From positions 992,001-1,056,000 of the forward strand of contig NZ_CP063982.1 of assembly GCF_022811525.1 (NCBI RefSeq): 64,000 bases of DNA, read 5' to 3'. Shown here in pieces: positions 40,888 through 49,025 of the stretch. The stretch comes from Orrella daihaiensis. Lineage in GTDB: Bacteria > Pseudomonadota > Gammaproteobacteria > Burkholderiales > Burkholderiaceae_B. The position numbers and the translations under genes were made by a program. The notes under the pieces are model-generated. The model saw only the letters and a list, made by a program, of their open reading frames with translations, had not been told where the DNA came from and ran no database searches. Numbering within the stretch: position 1 is the stretch's first letter; each line of letters opens with the position of its first letter.

Positions 40888-41136
40888 ATGGCTGAGATCG
40901 ATCTGGATCATCCGGCTGCGACGGTGGACGCCACCGGCCTTGAATGCCCGCTGCCTATACTCAAAGCAAAAAAGGCCTTGTCCACGCTTGAACCTGGGCA
41001 GATGCTAGAAGTTATTACGACCGATCGCAAGGCTAAACAGGATTTTGAGGCATTTTGTCGGCAGACCGGTAACCCGCTACTGGCGCACCGGGATGTTGGC
41101 GAGAAGGTGCACCACTACTTGCAACGACGCGCCTGA
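40888..41136 (+). CDS. TusA family sulfur-carrier protein
   Basis: An 82-residue TusA/SirA-like protein with the defining CPLPILKAKKAL motif (Cys20 as the sulfur-carrying residue). Proteins of this family relay persulfide sulfur, for example to tRNA thiolation or molybdenum cofactor. The start at 40888 is preferred: it follows a GAGGCGG ribosome-binding site and removes a 12-residue N-terminal extension that overlaps alaS. Position after alaS suggests cotranscription; the exact sulfur pathway is not shown. Confidence 0.88.
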   Translation: MAEIDLDHPAATVDATGLECPLPILKAKKALSTLEPGQMLEVITTDRKAKQDFEAFCRQTGNPLLAHRDVGEKVHHYLQRRA

Positions 41137-41140
41137 ACCA

Positions 41141-41149
41141 TGCTAGAAT
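41141..41149 (+). promoter_or_regulatory. Extended -10 promoter of rpsP
   Basis: TGCTAGAAT is an extended -10 (TGN plus TAGAAT) about 50 bases before the rpsP ATG. TTGCAA at 41119-41124 is a possible -35 but with a long 19-base spacer. The same CATGCTAGAAT sequence precedes ndk. Confidence 0.55.
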
Positions 41150-41199
41150 CTACGGCTTAGCCCAAATTTTGTTACCAATTTTTATAGAAGAGATTACCT

Positions 41200-41454
41200 A
41201 TGGTGGTGATTCGTATGGCTCGCGGCGGCTCCAAGAAGCGCCCGTTTTATAGCCTAGTTGCAACTGATTCGCGTGATCGTCGTGACGGTCGTTTTATCGA
41301 GCGTGTTGGTTTTTATAACCCTGTTGCTGGCGATAGCGACGAGAAATTGCGTATCCAGATGGATCGCGTGACCTACTGGCAGGGTGTGGGTGCGCAGTTG
41401 TCACCCTCAGTGGCCCGCTTGGTCAAAGAGTACAGCAAGCAGGTTGCTGCTTAA
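41200..41454 (+). CDS. rpsP: 30S ribosomal protein S16
   Basis: An 84-residue S16 with the standard opening MVVIRMARGGSKKRPFYS and the FIERVGFYNP segment. It binds 16S rRNA in the body of the small subunit. It heads the conserved rpsP-rimM-trmD order, which in this window is broken after rimM. It is preceded by an extended -10 promoter and followed by an 11-base tandem repeat before rimM. Confidence 0.98.
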   Translation: MVVIRMARGGSKKRPFYSLVATDSRDRRDGRFIERVGFYNPVAGDSDEKLRIQMDRVTYWQGVGAQLSPSVARLVKEYSKQVAA

Positions 41455-41478
41455 GCTGTCTTAGACGTTGTTTCAGAC

Positions 41479-41508
41479 GTGTTGGTTCGGTGTTGGTTCG
41501 GTGTTGGT
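41479..41508. repeat. Tandem 11-base repeat in the rpsP-rimM spacer
   Basis: GTGTTGGTTCG at 41479-41489 and 41490-41500 are identical, and GTGTTGGT at 41501-41508 begins a third copy. The unit is not a known regulatory site. Confidence 0.55.
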
Positions 41509-41526
41509 GCATGACTGAATTAGTCG

Positions 41527-42192
41527 ATGAGCTCAAACAAATTGACTAAAAAGCTTTCAACCCACCCCAGCATAAGCTCTGATTCCGAGATGCAAGCCAC
41601 ACCCTCAGACCTGGTTGAACTAGGTCGGGTGCTCGGAGCGCATGGCATCAAAGGCTGGATTAAGGTCCAGCCTTTTTCTTCTGATTCCGAAGCATTGGGT
41701 GCCGTTAAGCGCTGGTGGCTTCGTTTGCCTCAGTCCCCGCTTGCGGTACCCGATAGCACTGCATCACCAGCGGTTGCCGTTAATTTGGTTTGGGCCAAGC
41801 CTCACGGCGCTAATTGGATTGCTTGCGTGAGGGGTTTAAACGACCGAGATGAGGCGCAGGCACTCAAGGGCAATACCGTGATGGTTCCCCGAGGCGCTTT
41901 TCCCAAACTTGATGAGAACGAGTATTACTGGGTCGATCTGATCGGCTGCTCAGTGACCACCGACGCCGATGGTGAATCCGAGCATTTGGGCGTGGTTGAA
42001 TCCGTCCAAGACAACCCGGCGCATCCAATTCTGGTGGTACGGCAACAGCATGTCATTAATGGTCAGTGCGTCGACCGTGTTGACGACAAAGACAAGGCGG
42101 TTTACTCACTCATTCCGTTTGTAGCAGCCCATGTGGGTGACATTGACACCGAGGCCCGCATAATAGAGACCCACTGGCCACGGGATTTTTAG
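41527..42192 (+). CDS. rimM: 16S rRNA processing protein RimM
   Basis: A 221-residue 30S maturation factor with an N-terminal RimM beta-barrel (LVELGRVLGAHGIKGWIKVQPFS) and a C-terminal PRC-barrel (EYYWVDLIGCSV). It helps assemble the 3' domain of 16S rRNA around S19. The first ATG is given; an ATG at 41590 (MQATPSDLVEL) gives a more typical N-terminus and neither has a strong ribosome-binding site. TrmD, the usual next gene, lies 2.5 kb further on. Confidence 0.95.
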   Translation: MSSNKLTKKLSTHPSISSDSEMQATPSDLVELGRVLGAHGIKGWIKVQPFSSDSEALGAVKRWWLRLPQSPLAVPDSTASPAVAVNLVWAKPHGANWIACVRGLNDRDEAQALKGNTVMVPRGAFPKLDENEYYWVDLIGCSVTTDADGESEHLGVVESVQDNPAHPILVVRQQHVINGQCVDRVDDKDKAVYSLIPFVAAHVGDIDTEARIIETHWPRDF

Positions 42193-42315
42193 CCTGTCTT
42201 GGCTAACTGGTTTATACAAAGTTGCGTCCACAGCACTGAACTTAGGGTTAGCTTGTCTTGTCATACTAAAAAGCGGTCTACTATCAAAGTGGACAGCGTA
42301 ATCAAGGAGCTAAGC

Positions 42316-42639
42316 ATGGCAACACGACGTAAAGTATCCGAAGCAGAGCACGAATCTCGTCTGGTAGATCCCATCAAGCACGCGCTTGATGAGGCCGAAG
42401 ATCTTTTGCGGGAAGCGGCTAGCGCGAGCGGAGACAAAGCTGAAGAATTGCGCGAGCAAGCGCTTGAGACATTACGGCGCAGCCGCCTGGCTTTGCATGA
42501 TGTACAGGACTCGTTGCTTGATCGCGGCCGACAAGCCGTGCGCGTCACCGATGACTATGTGCATGAGCGACCCTGGCAAGCCGCAACGATTGCCGGTGTG
42601 GCTGGCCTGTTGTTGGGCTTATTGATTGCGCGCCGCTAA
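42316..42639 (+). CDS. YqjD/ElaB family (DUF883) inner-membrane ribosome-associated-type protein
   Basis: A 107-residue protein with a charged helical N-terminal half and one C-terminal membrane helix (about 86-104, ending in the RR motif common to the family). E. coli YqjD and ElaB are tail-anchored membrane proteins that bind ribosomes in stationary phase. The start at 42316 follows AAGGAGC by six bases. It is the first gene of a three-gene cassette with YqjE-like and YqjK-like proteins, sitting between rimM and trmD. Confidence 0.88.
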   Translation: MATRRKVSEAEHESRLVDPIKHALDEAEDLLREAASASGDKAEELREQALETLRRSRLALHDVQDSLLDRGRQAVRVTDDYVHERPWQAATIAGVAGLLLGLLIARR

Positions 42640-43055
42640 TGTCGATCCGTCACAGCGTTAAAGACCTGTCAGCAGACCTGGTACAAGCCATTGCCACGCG
42701 CGTGGAGTTATTTGGGTTGGAGTGGCAACAAGCCAGAGAGGATCTGCCCAGGCTCTTGGCGCTGTGGGTGGTGGGCTTACTTGCCTTGCTGTTCGCAGCA
42801 GCACTGTTCACGTTGTTGATCATTGTGTTGGCTTGGGATACGCCATATCGGGATTGGGTTGTGCTGACACTCTGCGTTTTATATGCAGTGGCCGGTGGCT
42901 TGCTTTTATGGCGAGTACGCGAGCGTATCCGCGCTGGCGGTCTGAATCCGTTTGCTGTCACGATCCAAGAGCTGCAGCGCGATATCAGCCTGTTAGCCCA
43001 TCGAGAGCAGTCCGAGCAAACTGGCAGTCGTCGGGATGAGAATCATGACAGTTAA
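42639..43055 (+). CDS. YqjE-like membrane protein (phage holin-superfamily III type)
   Basis: A 138-residue protein with two strong membrane helices (about 44-66 and 74-94) flanked by amphipathic N- and C-terminal regions (RVELFGLEWQQAREDL). This is the YqjE/DUF1469 pattern. The family's function is not well known; its genes travel with yqjD. The ATG overlaps the yqjD-like stop (TAATG), so translation is coupled. Confidence 0.85.
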   Translation: MSIRHSVKDLSADLVQAIATRVELFGLEWQQAREDLPRLLALWVVGLLALLFAAALFTLLIIVLAWDTPYRDWVVLTLCVLYAVAGGLLLWRVRERIRAGGLNPFAVTIQELQRDISLLAHREQSEQTGSRRDENHDS

Positions 43056-43392
43056 ACGCAACGCGATGTTCGAGCGCGCCGTTCGAATTGAGATGCTGCG
43101 CGCACGCGCTGCTGTCGAGCGTGACACTATTGCGCGCCACACTGGCGACTTGGTCGATAGCCTCGATCCGCGGGTGGCGGTGGGACGCTTGTTGCCGGGC
43201 AATGCTCGCGATATGGTGTCGCGTGGCTTGCGGCTGGTCACTCGTTATCCTTACATCCTGACTACCGTCTTATCTAACCGTCGGTTTAAAGCCGTGCGCT
43301 GGATTTCCTTGGCAGCCGTGGCGGTTGGTGCCTGGGCCATGTTCTCTGGCAATGACAAGTCCGATGACAATCCTGATGATCAGTCTTTGTAA
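43045..43392 (+). CDS. YqjK-position small membrane protein, function unknown
   Basis: A 115-residue basic protein with one hydrophobic segment near the C-terminus (about 85-100, ISLAAVAVGAWAMF) and a final acidic tail. It overlaps the end of the YqjE-like gene, the place where yqjK lies in enterobacteria, but similarity to YqjK is weak by eye. An ATG at 43036 is an alternative start. Its arginine-rich N-terminal helix (MLRARAAVERDTIARH) suggests contact with membrane lipids or nucleic acid; that is speculation. Confidence 0.7.
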   Translation: MTVKRNAMFERAVRIEMLRARAAVERDTIARHTGDLVDSLDPRVAVGRLLPGNARDMVSRGLRLVTRYPYILTTVLSNRRFKAVRWISLAAVAVGAWAMFSGNDKSDDNPDDQSL

Positions 43393-43401
43393 GGCCGGAT
43401 C

Positions 43402-44535
43402 TTAAATCGGTTGCTCCAGACTTTTCAGGATGTCGGCAACGAATTTATCGACGGGATAATGCTTCATCAGCTCGTCACGCGCCCAGGCCAGTGGCGTGGA
43501 GGACACCAGCATCACTTTGGCTAGATTGCGACTCTCGGTTTGCGCGGCCTGCACTCGTTTGCGGTGACGCAGCTCGTACAGCCGCAAAGCCCGAGTAACC
43601 GTATTGGCTTCAACTCTCAGTAATTCGTCAGCTAGCACCGCTGCAGACTCCATCGCATTGGAAGCGCCAACCCCTGCGGTGGGTAAAAATGCCGTGGCTG
43701 CATCACCGAGTAACACGACACGGCCTTCGCTCCAGACGGCTGAGCGCACATCATCAAGTTTCCAGAAAAAGATTTCGTTGGTATCGTCCGGCAGGGCGTC
43801 AAATACACTCGGCAGTGCCGCCGCGATTGGTTTGAAATGATCGCGGATATCGGCGGCGCGATGTGTCTTGATATCCATCTGTCCAATCGGACCGCCTGCA
43901 AAGACGCACAACTGCTCTTTGCAAGGGTAGAGCCCTAAAAACCGGCCAGCGCCCCAATACTCGGTGACATCATCAACCGGTATGACGCCATTATCTGCCC
44001 ACCAGATCCAGCCGCCCCAGCCAGTCTCATGTAATGGCACGTGGCCTGCAATCAGTTCGCGCGTTTTGGAGTGAATGCCATCGGCGCCGACCACCAGGTC
44101 GTAGTCCGATTGCCGGCCATCGGCAAATGTCACTGACACAGAGGCACTGGTCTGAGTCAAAGCGGTGATGCTGGTGTTCATCCTCAGGCGCGTGTCTGAT
44201 AGTTTGCTGCGTAAAAGTTCGAGTAGGGATTTTCTGGACAAGGTGCCTGCATCGCCGTGAACTGAAATCTTGTCAGCCAGTCGGTAGGTGTTAATGGCAT
44301 CACCTTTGCCATTACGAAGGTGATAAGTGCCCAGCGGATTGGCGATTTGACGAAATTGCTTGATGAGTCCCAGCCCAATCAGCACTCTCGAACCGAGCGG
44401 CCAAATCGACAGTGCATAACCTGATTTCGCGAAATCAGGGCTGCGTTCAATCAGGTCAACTTCATGGCCACGGCCTTCGAGCAAGGCTGCCAGCGTGGTG
44501 CCGCCAACGCCAGCGCCAATAATGAGGATCTTCAT
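43402..44535 (-). CDS. FAD-dependent monooxygenase
   Basis: A 377-residue flavoprotein hydroxylase of the p-hydroxybenzoate hydroxylase class. The FAD dinucleotide motif GAGVGGTTLA is at residues 7-16, the DG motif (VVGADGIHSKTR) is in the middle, and the GD motif (LLGDAATAFLPTAGVGASNAMES) is at about 275-297. Such enzymes hydroxylate aromatic or heteroaromatic substrates using NAD(P)H and oxygen; the substrate cannot be predicted. The gene lies on the opposite strand within the otherwise conserved rimM-trmD interval, which suggests insertion. Confidence 0.88.
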   Translation of the reverse strand: MKILIIGAGVGGTTLAALLEGRGHEVDLIERSPDFAKSGYALSIWPLGSRVLIGLGLIKQFRQIANPLGTYHLRNGKGDAINTYRLADKISVHGDAGTLSRKSLLELLRSKLSDTRLRMNTSITALTQTSASVSVTFADGRQSDYDLVVGADGIHSKTRELIAGHVPLHETGWGGWIWWADNGVIPVDDVTEYWGAGRFLGLYPCKEQLCVFAGGPIGQMDIKTHRAADIRDHFKPIAAALPSVFDALPDDTNEIFFWKLDDVRSAVWSEGRVVLLGDAATAFLPTAGVGASNAMESAAVLADELLRVEANTVTRALRLYELRHRKRVQAAQTESRNLAKVMLVSSTPLAWARDELMKHYPVDKFVADILKSLEQPI

Positions 44536-44708
44536 GCTGGGCTCCCAGAGGTTCAGTGAAATCAGCAGCCATCGTAGGGCGTGTCGCAGCTAGACAAGCA
44601 TCACCAACCAGTTGATCGTTCGATACATGACTCCGCCCCACTTGGGTAAGTTAGCGGCACGAGCCGCCGGCGTCTACTAAAATTCTTCAAACTACCTGGT
44701 CAACTCCC

Positions 44709-45458
44709 ATGCGTATCGACATCCTCACGCTGTTTCCTGAATACTTTGCACCCTTGTGCACCTCGGGCATCACCGGGCGAGCGCACGACCGTGGTTTGTG
44801 GCAATTAAAGACCTGGAATATGCGCGACTTCGTTCAAGATGTGCATCGAACGGTGGATGACCGTCCCTATGGTGGCGGGCCTGGCATGGTCATGCTCGCG
44901 CAACCGCTGGCCGATGCGCTGGTCGCAGCCCAATCTGATCGGGCCGCGGCTGCGCCAGTGATCCTGCTCGCGCCATCGGGCAAGCCATTTGACCAGGCTT
45001 GTGCGCAATCGCTGGCACAGTCACCTGGCGCCATCGTGATCTGTGGGCGCTACGAAGGGATTGATCAGCGCTTTATCGATCGACACGTCAACGACTGCTG
45101 GTCTATTGGCGACTTTGTGGTCTCGGGTGGTGAGCCGGCTTTGATGCCTATGCTTGACGCAGCGGTGCGTTTGCTGCCAGGCGCCATGCAGCACGATTCG
45201 CACGATCAGGATTCGTTTCAGGACAGTCTTTCTGGACTGCTCGACAGTCCGCATTACACCCGTCCTGAGATCTGGCAAGCGCAAGGCGTGCCTGAAGTGT
45301 TGACCTCCGGTCATCATGACCGCATTGCCCGTTGGCGGCGCGAGCAATCATTGGCACTGACCTTGGTCAAACGCCCGGATTTGATCGAGAAGGCTCGCGC
45401 AGCAGGTCGCCTGACGCCCAAAGACGAGGCATTTCTGGCAAGCCTGGCGCACTCATAA
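44709..45458 (+). CDS. trmD: tRNA (guanine-N1)-methyltransferase
   Basis: A 249-residue SPOUT methyltransferase that makes m1G37 in tRNAs. It starts with MRIDILTLFPEYF and has DDRPYGGGPGMVM and the knotted SAM-binding region (ICGRYEGIDQRFID; SIGDFVVSGGEPA). It is normally cotranscribed with rimM and followed by rplS. Here it has 173 bases of its own upstream sequence and converges on valS, with no rplS in the window. Confidence 0.97.
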   Translation: MRIDILTLFPEYFAPLCTSGITGRAHDRGLWQLKTWNMRDFVQDVHRTVDDRPYGGGPGMVMLAQPLADALVAAQSDRAAAAPVILLAPSGKPFDQACAQSLAQSPGAIVICGRYEGIDQRFIDRHVNDCWSIGDFVVSGGEPALMPMLDAAVRLLPGAMQHDSHDQDSFQDSLSGLLDSPHYTRPEIWQAQGVPEVLTSGHHDRIARWRREQSLALTLVKRPDLIEKARAAGRLTPKDEAFLASLAHS

Positions 45459-45483
45459 AGGGTGCGAGTGCGCCGCGCAACCG

Positions 45484-48369
45484 CTACTGTTCCAAACGTG
45501 ACCGCTGTGCCTTGATCTTTTGTAGGGTGTCGCTGAAGTTGGCCACACGTTCTTTCTCTTGGGCAACTACTTGGGGCGGGGCCTTTTGTACGAAAGACTC
45601 ATTGGACAGTTTGCCATTGGCTTTGCCAATCTCAGCCGTCAGACGAGCGATTTCCTTATCCAGACGGGCGATTTCAGCTTGCACATCGATCTCGACTTTG
45701 AGCATCAGGCGGCAGTCGCCCACCACCTGGATGGGTGCGCCACTGTCCTCAGGCAGGGTGTCGAGAACCTCCACGCTGGCTAGCTTTGCCAGAAAGGCGA
45801 GATAAGGCGCCTGTGACTTCAAACTATCTTGTGGGCCTTGGGCGATCAGCGGTACGCGTTCTGCCGGTGAAAGCTGCATTTCGCTGCGCAGGGTTCGAAC
45901 CGCCTCAATACGGGCTTTCAAGCTGGCAAACTCCTCTTCGGCTTGCTGATCAAGTAGTTTGTCATCGGTCATCGGGAAGGGTTGAATGCTTACACTGGTG
46001 TCTGTTTGCTCATCGCGGGTACCCGCGACCAGTGACACTTTTTGCCAGAGCTCTTCTGTAATGAAGGGTGTGATCGGGTGCAGCAGTCGCAGCACCTCTT
46101 CAAGCACCTCGATCAGTGTTGCCTGGCAGGCGGCTTTGGTATTGGCATCGCCTGACTGAATCTGCACCTTGGCTAGCTCCAGGTACCAATCACAGTACTC
46201 ATCCCACACAAAGTGGTAAAGCGCATTGGCGATGTTGTCAAAGCGGTAGTCCGAGAATCCTTTTTCCACCTCTTGTTTGACTGATTGCAGGCGGGTCAGA
46301 ATCCAGCGCTCAGGCAGCCCGTCGCGTTTGGCCAGATGACCGGTTGGGATGTAATCTGCCGTATTCATCAACACAAAGCGTGCTGCATTCCACAGCTTGT
46401 TACAAAAGTTGCGGTAGCCTTCGCAGCGCTTTAAATCGAAGTTGATGTTGCGCCCAAGCGACGCGTAGGCCGCCATCGTAAAGCGCAAGGCATCGGTTCC
46501 GAATGCAGCAATGCCATCGGGATAATGTTTGCGGGTCGCTTTCTCAATGTTCTCGGCCTGTTTGGGGTTCATCAGCCCATAGGTGCGCTTGGCCACCAGC
46601 GTTGGCAGGTCAATCCCATCAATCAAATCAACCGGGTCGAGCGTATTGCCTTTGGATTTACTCATCTTCTGGCCTTCGGCATCACGAATCAGGCCATGTA
46701 CATACACATGTCTGAATGGCACCTCACCAATCAAATGCGTGGTCATCATGACCATGCGAGCCACCCAGAAGAAAATAATGTCAAAGCCCGTGACCAGCAC
46801 ACTCGATGGCAGATACTTCTGTAGGTCTGGCGTCTTGTCGGGCCAGCCCATGGTGGTAAATGGCACCAGCGCAGAGGAGAACCACGTATCGAGCACATCG
46901 GGGTCACGCGCAAGCGTACCGCTGTAACCAGCCGCTTGAGCCTGAGCCTGGGCGTCAGCTTCGCTTCTGGCCACAAACACTTCACCGTTTTGACCATACC
47001 AGGCGGGGATTTGATGGCCCCACCACAGCTGGCGTGAAATGCACCAGTCCTGGATGTTCTCTAGCCACTGGTTGTACGTGGTGGTCCAGTTCGAGGGGTA
47101 GAACTGGATCTGACCGTCACGCACGACGTCTAGCGCCACCTCTGTGATTGATTTGCCCGGGTGCAGGGTTCCGGCTGGCGCAGGCTTGCTCATGGCCACA
47201 AACCACTGGTCAGTCAGCATAGGTTCCAACACCACACCAGTGCGATCACCGCGTGGCTGCATCATGGTGTGCTTTTCAACTTTGACCAGAAAGCCTTGCT
47301 GCTGAAGTTCTTTGACGACGGCTTCGCGCGCATCAAACCGATCCATGCCGCGAAACTGTACCGGGCCGTTGTCATTGACCTTGGCGTCTAGCGTGAAGAT
47401 CACAATCAAGGGCAGGTTGTGCCGCATGGCACACGCGTAGTCGTTAAAGTCGTGAGCGCCGGTGATTTTGACGACGCCGGTACCGAACTTCATGTCCACA
47501 AAATCGTCTGCGATGATGGGAATCTGGCGGTCGCACAATGGCAGATCAACCATCTTGCCCACCAGGTGTTGATAGCGCGGGTCATCAGGATGGACACACA
47601 GCGCACCGTCAGCGAGCATGGTTTCTGGCCGGGTGGTGGCAATGGTCATGCCGCGCAGGGTTTTGCGCTCGCCGTCCTCTTCGATCGTTTGCGGGCCATC
47701 GACAAAGGGGTAACAGATATGCCAAAGTGAGCCCTCGGTTTCAACGGACTGCACTTCCAGATCCGAGACGGCCGTCAACAGTTTGGGATCCCAGTTCACC
47801 AGCCGTTTGCCGCGGTAAATCAAGCCCTGTTCGTACAGGCGCACAAAGGTCTCGATCACGCCTTTGGACATGCGATCATCCATCGTGAAGTACTCACGTG
47901 GCCAGTCGGCCGAGGCACCTAAACGCCTGACTTGACGCGTGATCGTTCCCCCGGACTCTTGTTTCCATTCCCAGACTTTTTGCGTGAATTTCTCGCGGCC
48001 GAGGTCATGTCGGCTGATGTTCTTGGCGTCCAGTTGGCGCTCGACCACGATCTGCGTGGCGATCCCGGCATGGTCAGTGCCTGGCACAAACACAGTGTCC
48101 TGGCCCCGCATGCGGTGGTAGCGAACCAGGCCATCCATGATGGTCTGGTTAAAGGCGTGCCCCATGTGTAAGGTGCCTGTGACGTTTGGCGGGGGGAACT
48201 GGATTACGTAGGGCGGCAGGTTTGGGTCAGCGCCAGCAACGTGCTGCCCGGCCTGGAAATAGCCTGAAGACTCCCATTTGGGATACCAGCGGCTTTCGAT
48301 GTCGGCTGGCTCAAAACTCTTCGGTAGGCTGTCTGCTGCGTTGGTTGGTTTGCTAGTCATGGGTTGCAT
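45484..48369 (-). CDS. valS: Valyl-tRNA synthetase
   Basis: A 961-residue class I synthetase. The HIGH-type motif is in PPNVTGTLHMGHAF, the editing CP1 domain follows, the KMSKS motif is KMSKSKGN, and the C-terminus is a coiled coil (about 895-958) that contacts tRNA. It charges tRNA-Val in the cytoplasm. The ATG at 48369 is given; an ATG three codons later (MTSKPTN) is also plausible and no ribosome-binding site decides. It is convergent with trmD and divergent from ndk. Confidence 0.97.
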   Translation of the reverse strand: MQPMTSKPTNAADSLPKSFEPADIESRWYPKWESSGYFQAGQHVAGADPNLPPYVIQFPPPNVTGTLHMGHAFNQTIMDGLVRYHRMRGQDTVFVPGTDHAGIATQIVVERQLDAKNISRHDLGREKFTQKVWEWKQESGGTITRQVRRLGASADWPREYFTMDDRMSKGVIETFVRLYEQGLIYRGKRLVNWDPKLLTAVSDLEVQSVETEGSLWHICYPFVDGPQTIEEDGERKTLRGMTIATTRPETMLADGALCVHPDDPRYQHLVGKMVDLPLCDRQIPIIADDFVDMKFGTGVVKITGAHDFNDYACAMRHNLPLIVIFTLDAKVNDNGPVQFRGMDRFDAREAVVKELQQQGFLVKVEKHTMMQPRGDRTGVVLEPMLTDQWFVAMSKPAPAGTLHPGKSITEVALDVVRDGQIQFYPSNWTTTYNQWLENIQDWCISRQLWWGHQIPAWYGQNGEVFVARSEADAQAQAQAAGYSGTLARDPDVLDTWFSSALVPFTTMGWPDKTPDLQKYLPSSVLVTGFDIIFFWVARMVMMTTHLIGEVPFRHVYVHGLIRDAEGQKMSKSKGNTLDPVDLIDGIDLPTLVAKRTYGLMNPKQAENIEKATRKHYPDGIAAFGTDALRFTMAAYASLGRNINFDLKRCEGYRNFCNKLWNAARFVLMNTADYIPTGHLAKRDGLPERWILTRLQSVKQEVEKGFSDYRFDNIANALYHFVWDEYCDWYLELAKVQIQSGDANTKAACQATLIEVLEEVLRLLHPITPFITEELWQKVSLVAGTRDEQTDTSVSIQPFPMTDDKLLDQQAEEEFASLKARIEAVRTLRSEMQLSPAERVPLIAQGPQDSLKSQAPYLAFLAKLASVEVLDTLPEDSGAPIQVVGDCRLMLKVEIDVQAEIARLDKEIARLTAEIGKANGKLSNESFVQKAPPQVVAQEKERVANFSDTLQKIKAQRSRLEQ

Positions 48370-48455
48370 CAAGTCGATAGGGTGTCAGTTTGCCAAGCGT
48401 ATCTGCAATACACGCCAAACCTGACATTTTAAGGGTATGCGCGTAACTGCGGCAT

Positions 48456-48463
48456 GCTAGAAT
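48456..48463 (+). promoter_or_regulatory. Extended -10 promoter of ndk
   Basis: GCTAGAAT within CATGCTAGAAT forms an extended -10 (TGC then TAGAAT at 48458-48463), about 60 bases before the ndk ATG. It is the same 11-base sequence as upstream of rpsP. No clear -35. Confidence 0.5.
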
Positions 48464-48522
48464 GTCAGGCTATCTCGAATTTCCCAAAGTCTTTGTTTTT
48501 ATTGAGAATTACTGGAGCATTC

Positions 48523-48948
48523 ATGTCTGTACAACGCACTTTGTCGATCATTAAGCCCGATGCCGTCGCCAAAAACGTCATTGGTCAAATTCTTGCCCGC
48601 TTTGAGCAAGCCGGCCTTAAAGTCATCGCTGCCCGCATGATGCAACTCTCGCGTGAAGACGCTGGCCGTTTTTATGCTGTGCACAAAGAACGTCCTTTCT
48701 TTAAGGACCTGGTTGATTTCATGGTGTCAGGGCCGGTCATGGTGCAGGTTCTCGAGGGCGAGAATGCCATCCAGAAAAATCGTGACCTGATGGGCGCGAC
48801 CGATCCCAAGAAAGCTGACAAGGGCACGATCCGCGCAGACTTTGCCGAAAGCATTGATGCCAACGCAGTGCATGGATCTGACGCGCCCGAGACGGCCGCC
48901 ACCGAGATTGCATTCTTTTTTCCGGAAATGAACATCCACAGTCGTTAA
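48523..48948 (+). CDS. ndk: Nucleoside diphosphate kinase
   Basis: A 141-residue kinase that equalises nucleoside triphosphate pools. The phospho-accepting histidine is His117 in NAVHGSD, and the start MSVQRTLSIIKPDAVAKN is typical. The open frame runs further upstream, but the ATG at 48523 gives the family length. It is the first gene of the long housekeeping run. A perfect 13-base hairpin follows the stop. Confidence 0.97.
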   Translation: MSVQRTLSIIKPDAVAKNVIGQILARFEQAGLKVIAARMMQLSREDAGRFYAVHKERPFFKDLVDFMVSGPVMVQVLEGENAIQKNRDLMGATDPKKADKGTIRADFAESIDANAVHGSDAPETAATEIAFFFPEMNIHSR

Positions 48949-48966
48949 TGACTTTGGAGGTAGACC

Positions 48967-48995
48967 GGTCAGATTGTCGATACGACAATCTGACC
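48967..48995 (+). other. Perfect 13-base hairpin between ndk and rlmN
   Basis: The arms GGTCAGATTGTCG (48967-48979) and CGACAATCTGACC (48983-48995) are exact complements around loop ATA. It begins 18 bases after the ndk stop. A TTTT lies 12 bases beyond the stem, too far for a standard intrinsic terminator. It may be an mRNA 3'-stabilising stem, a partial terminator between ndk and the downstream run, or a protein-binding palindrome. Confidence 0.8.
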
Positions 48996-49025
48996 CAATC
49001 GAGCTTTTGAACCATACGCCCACAC

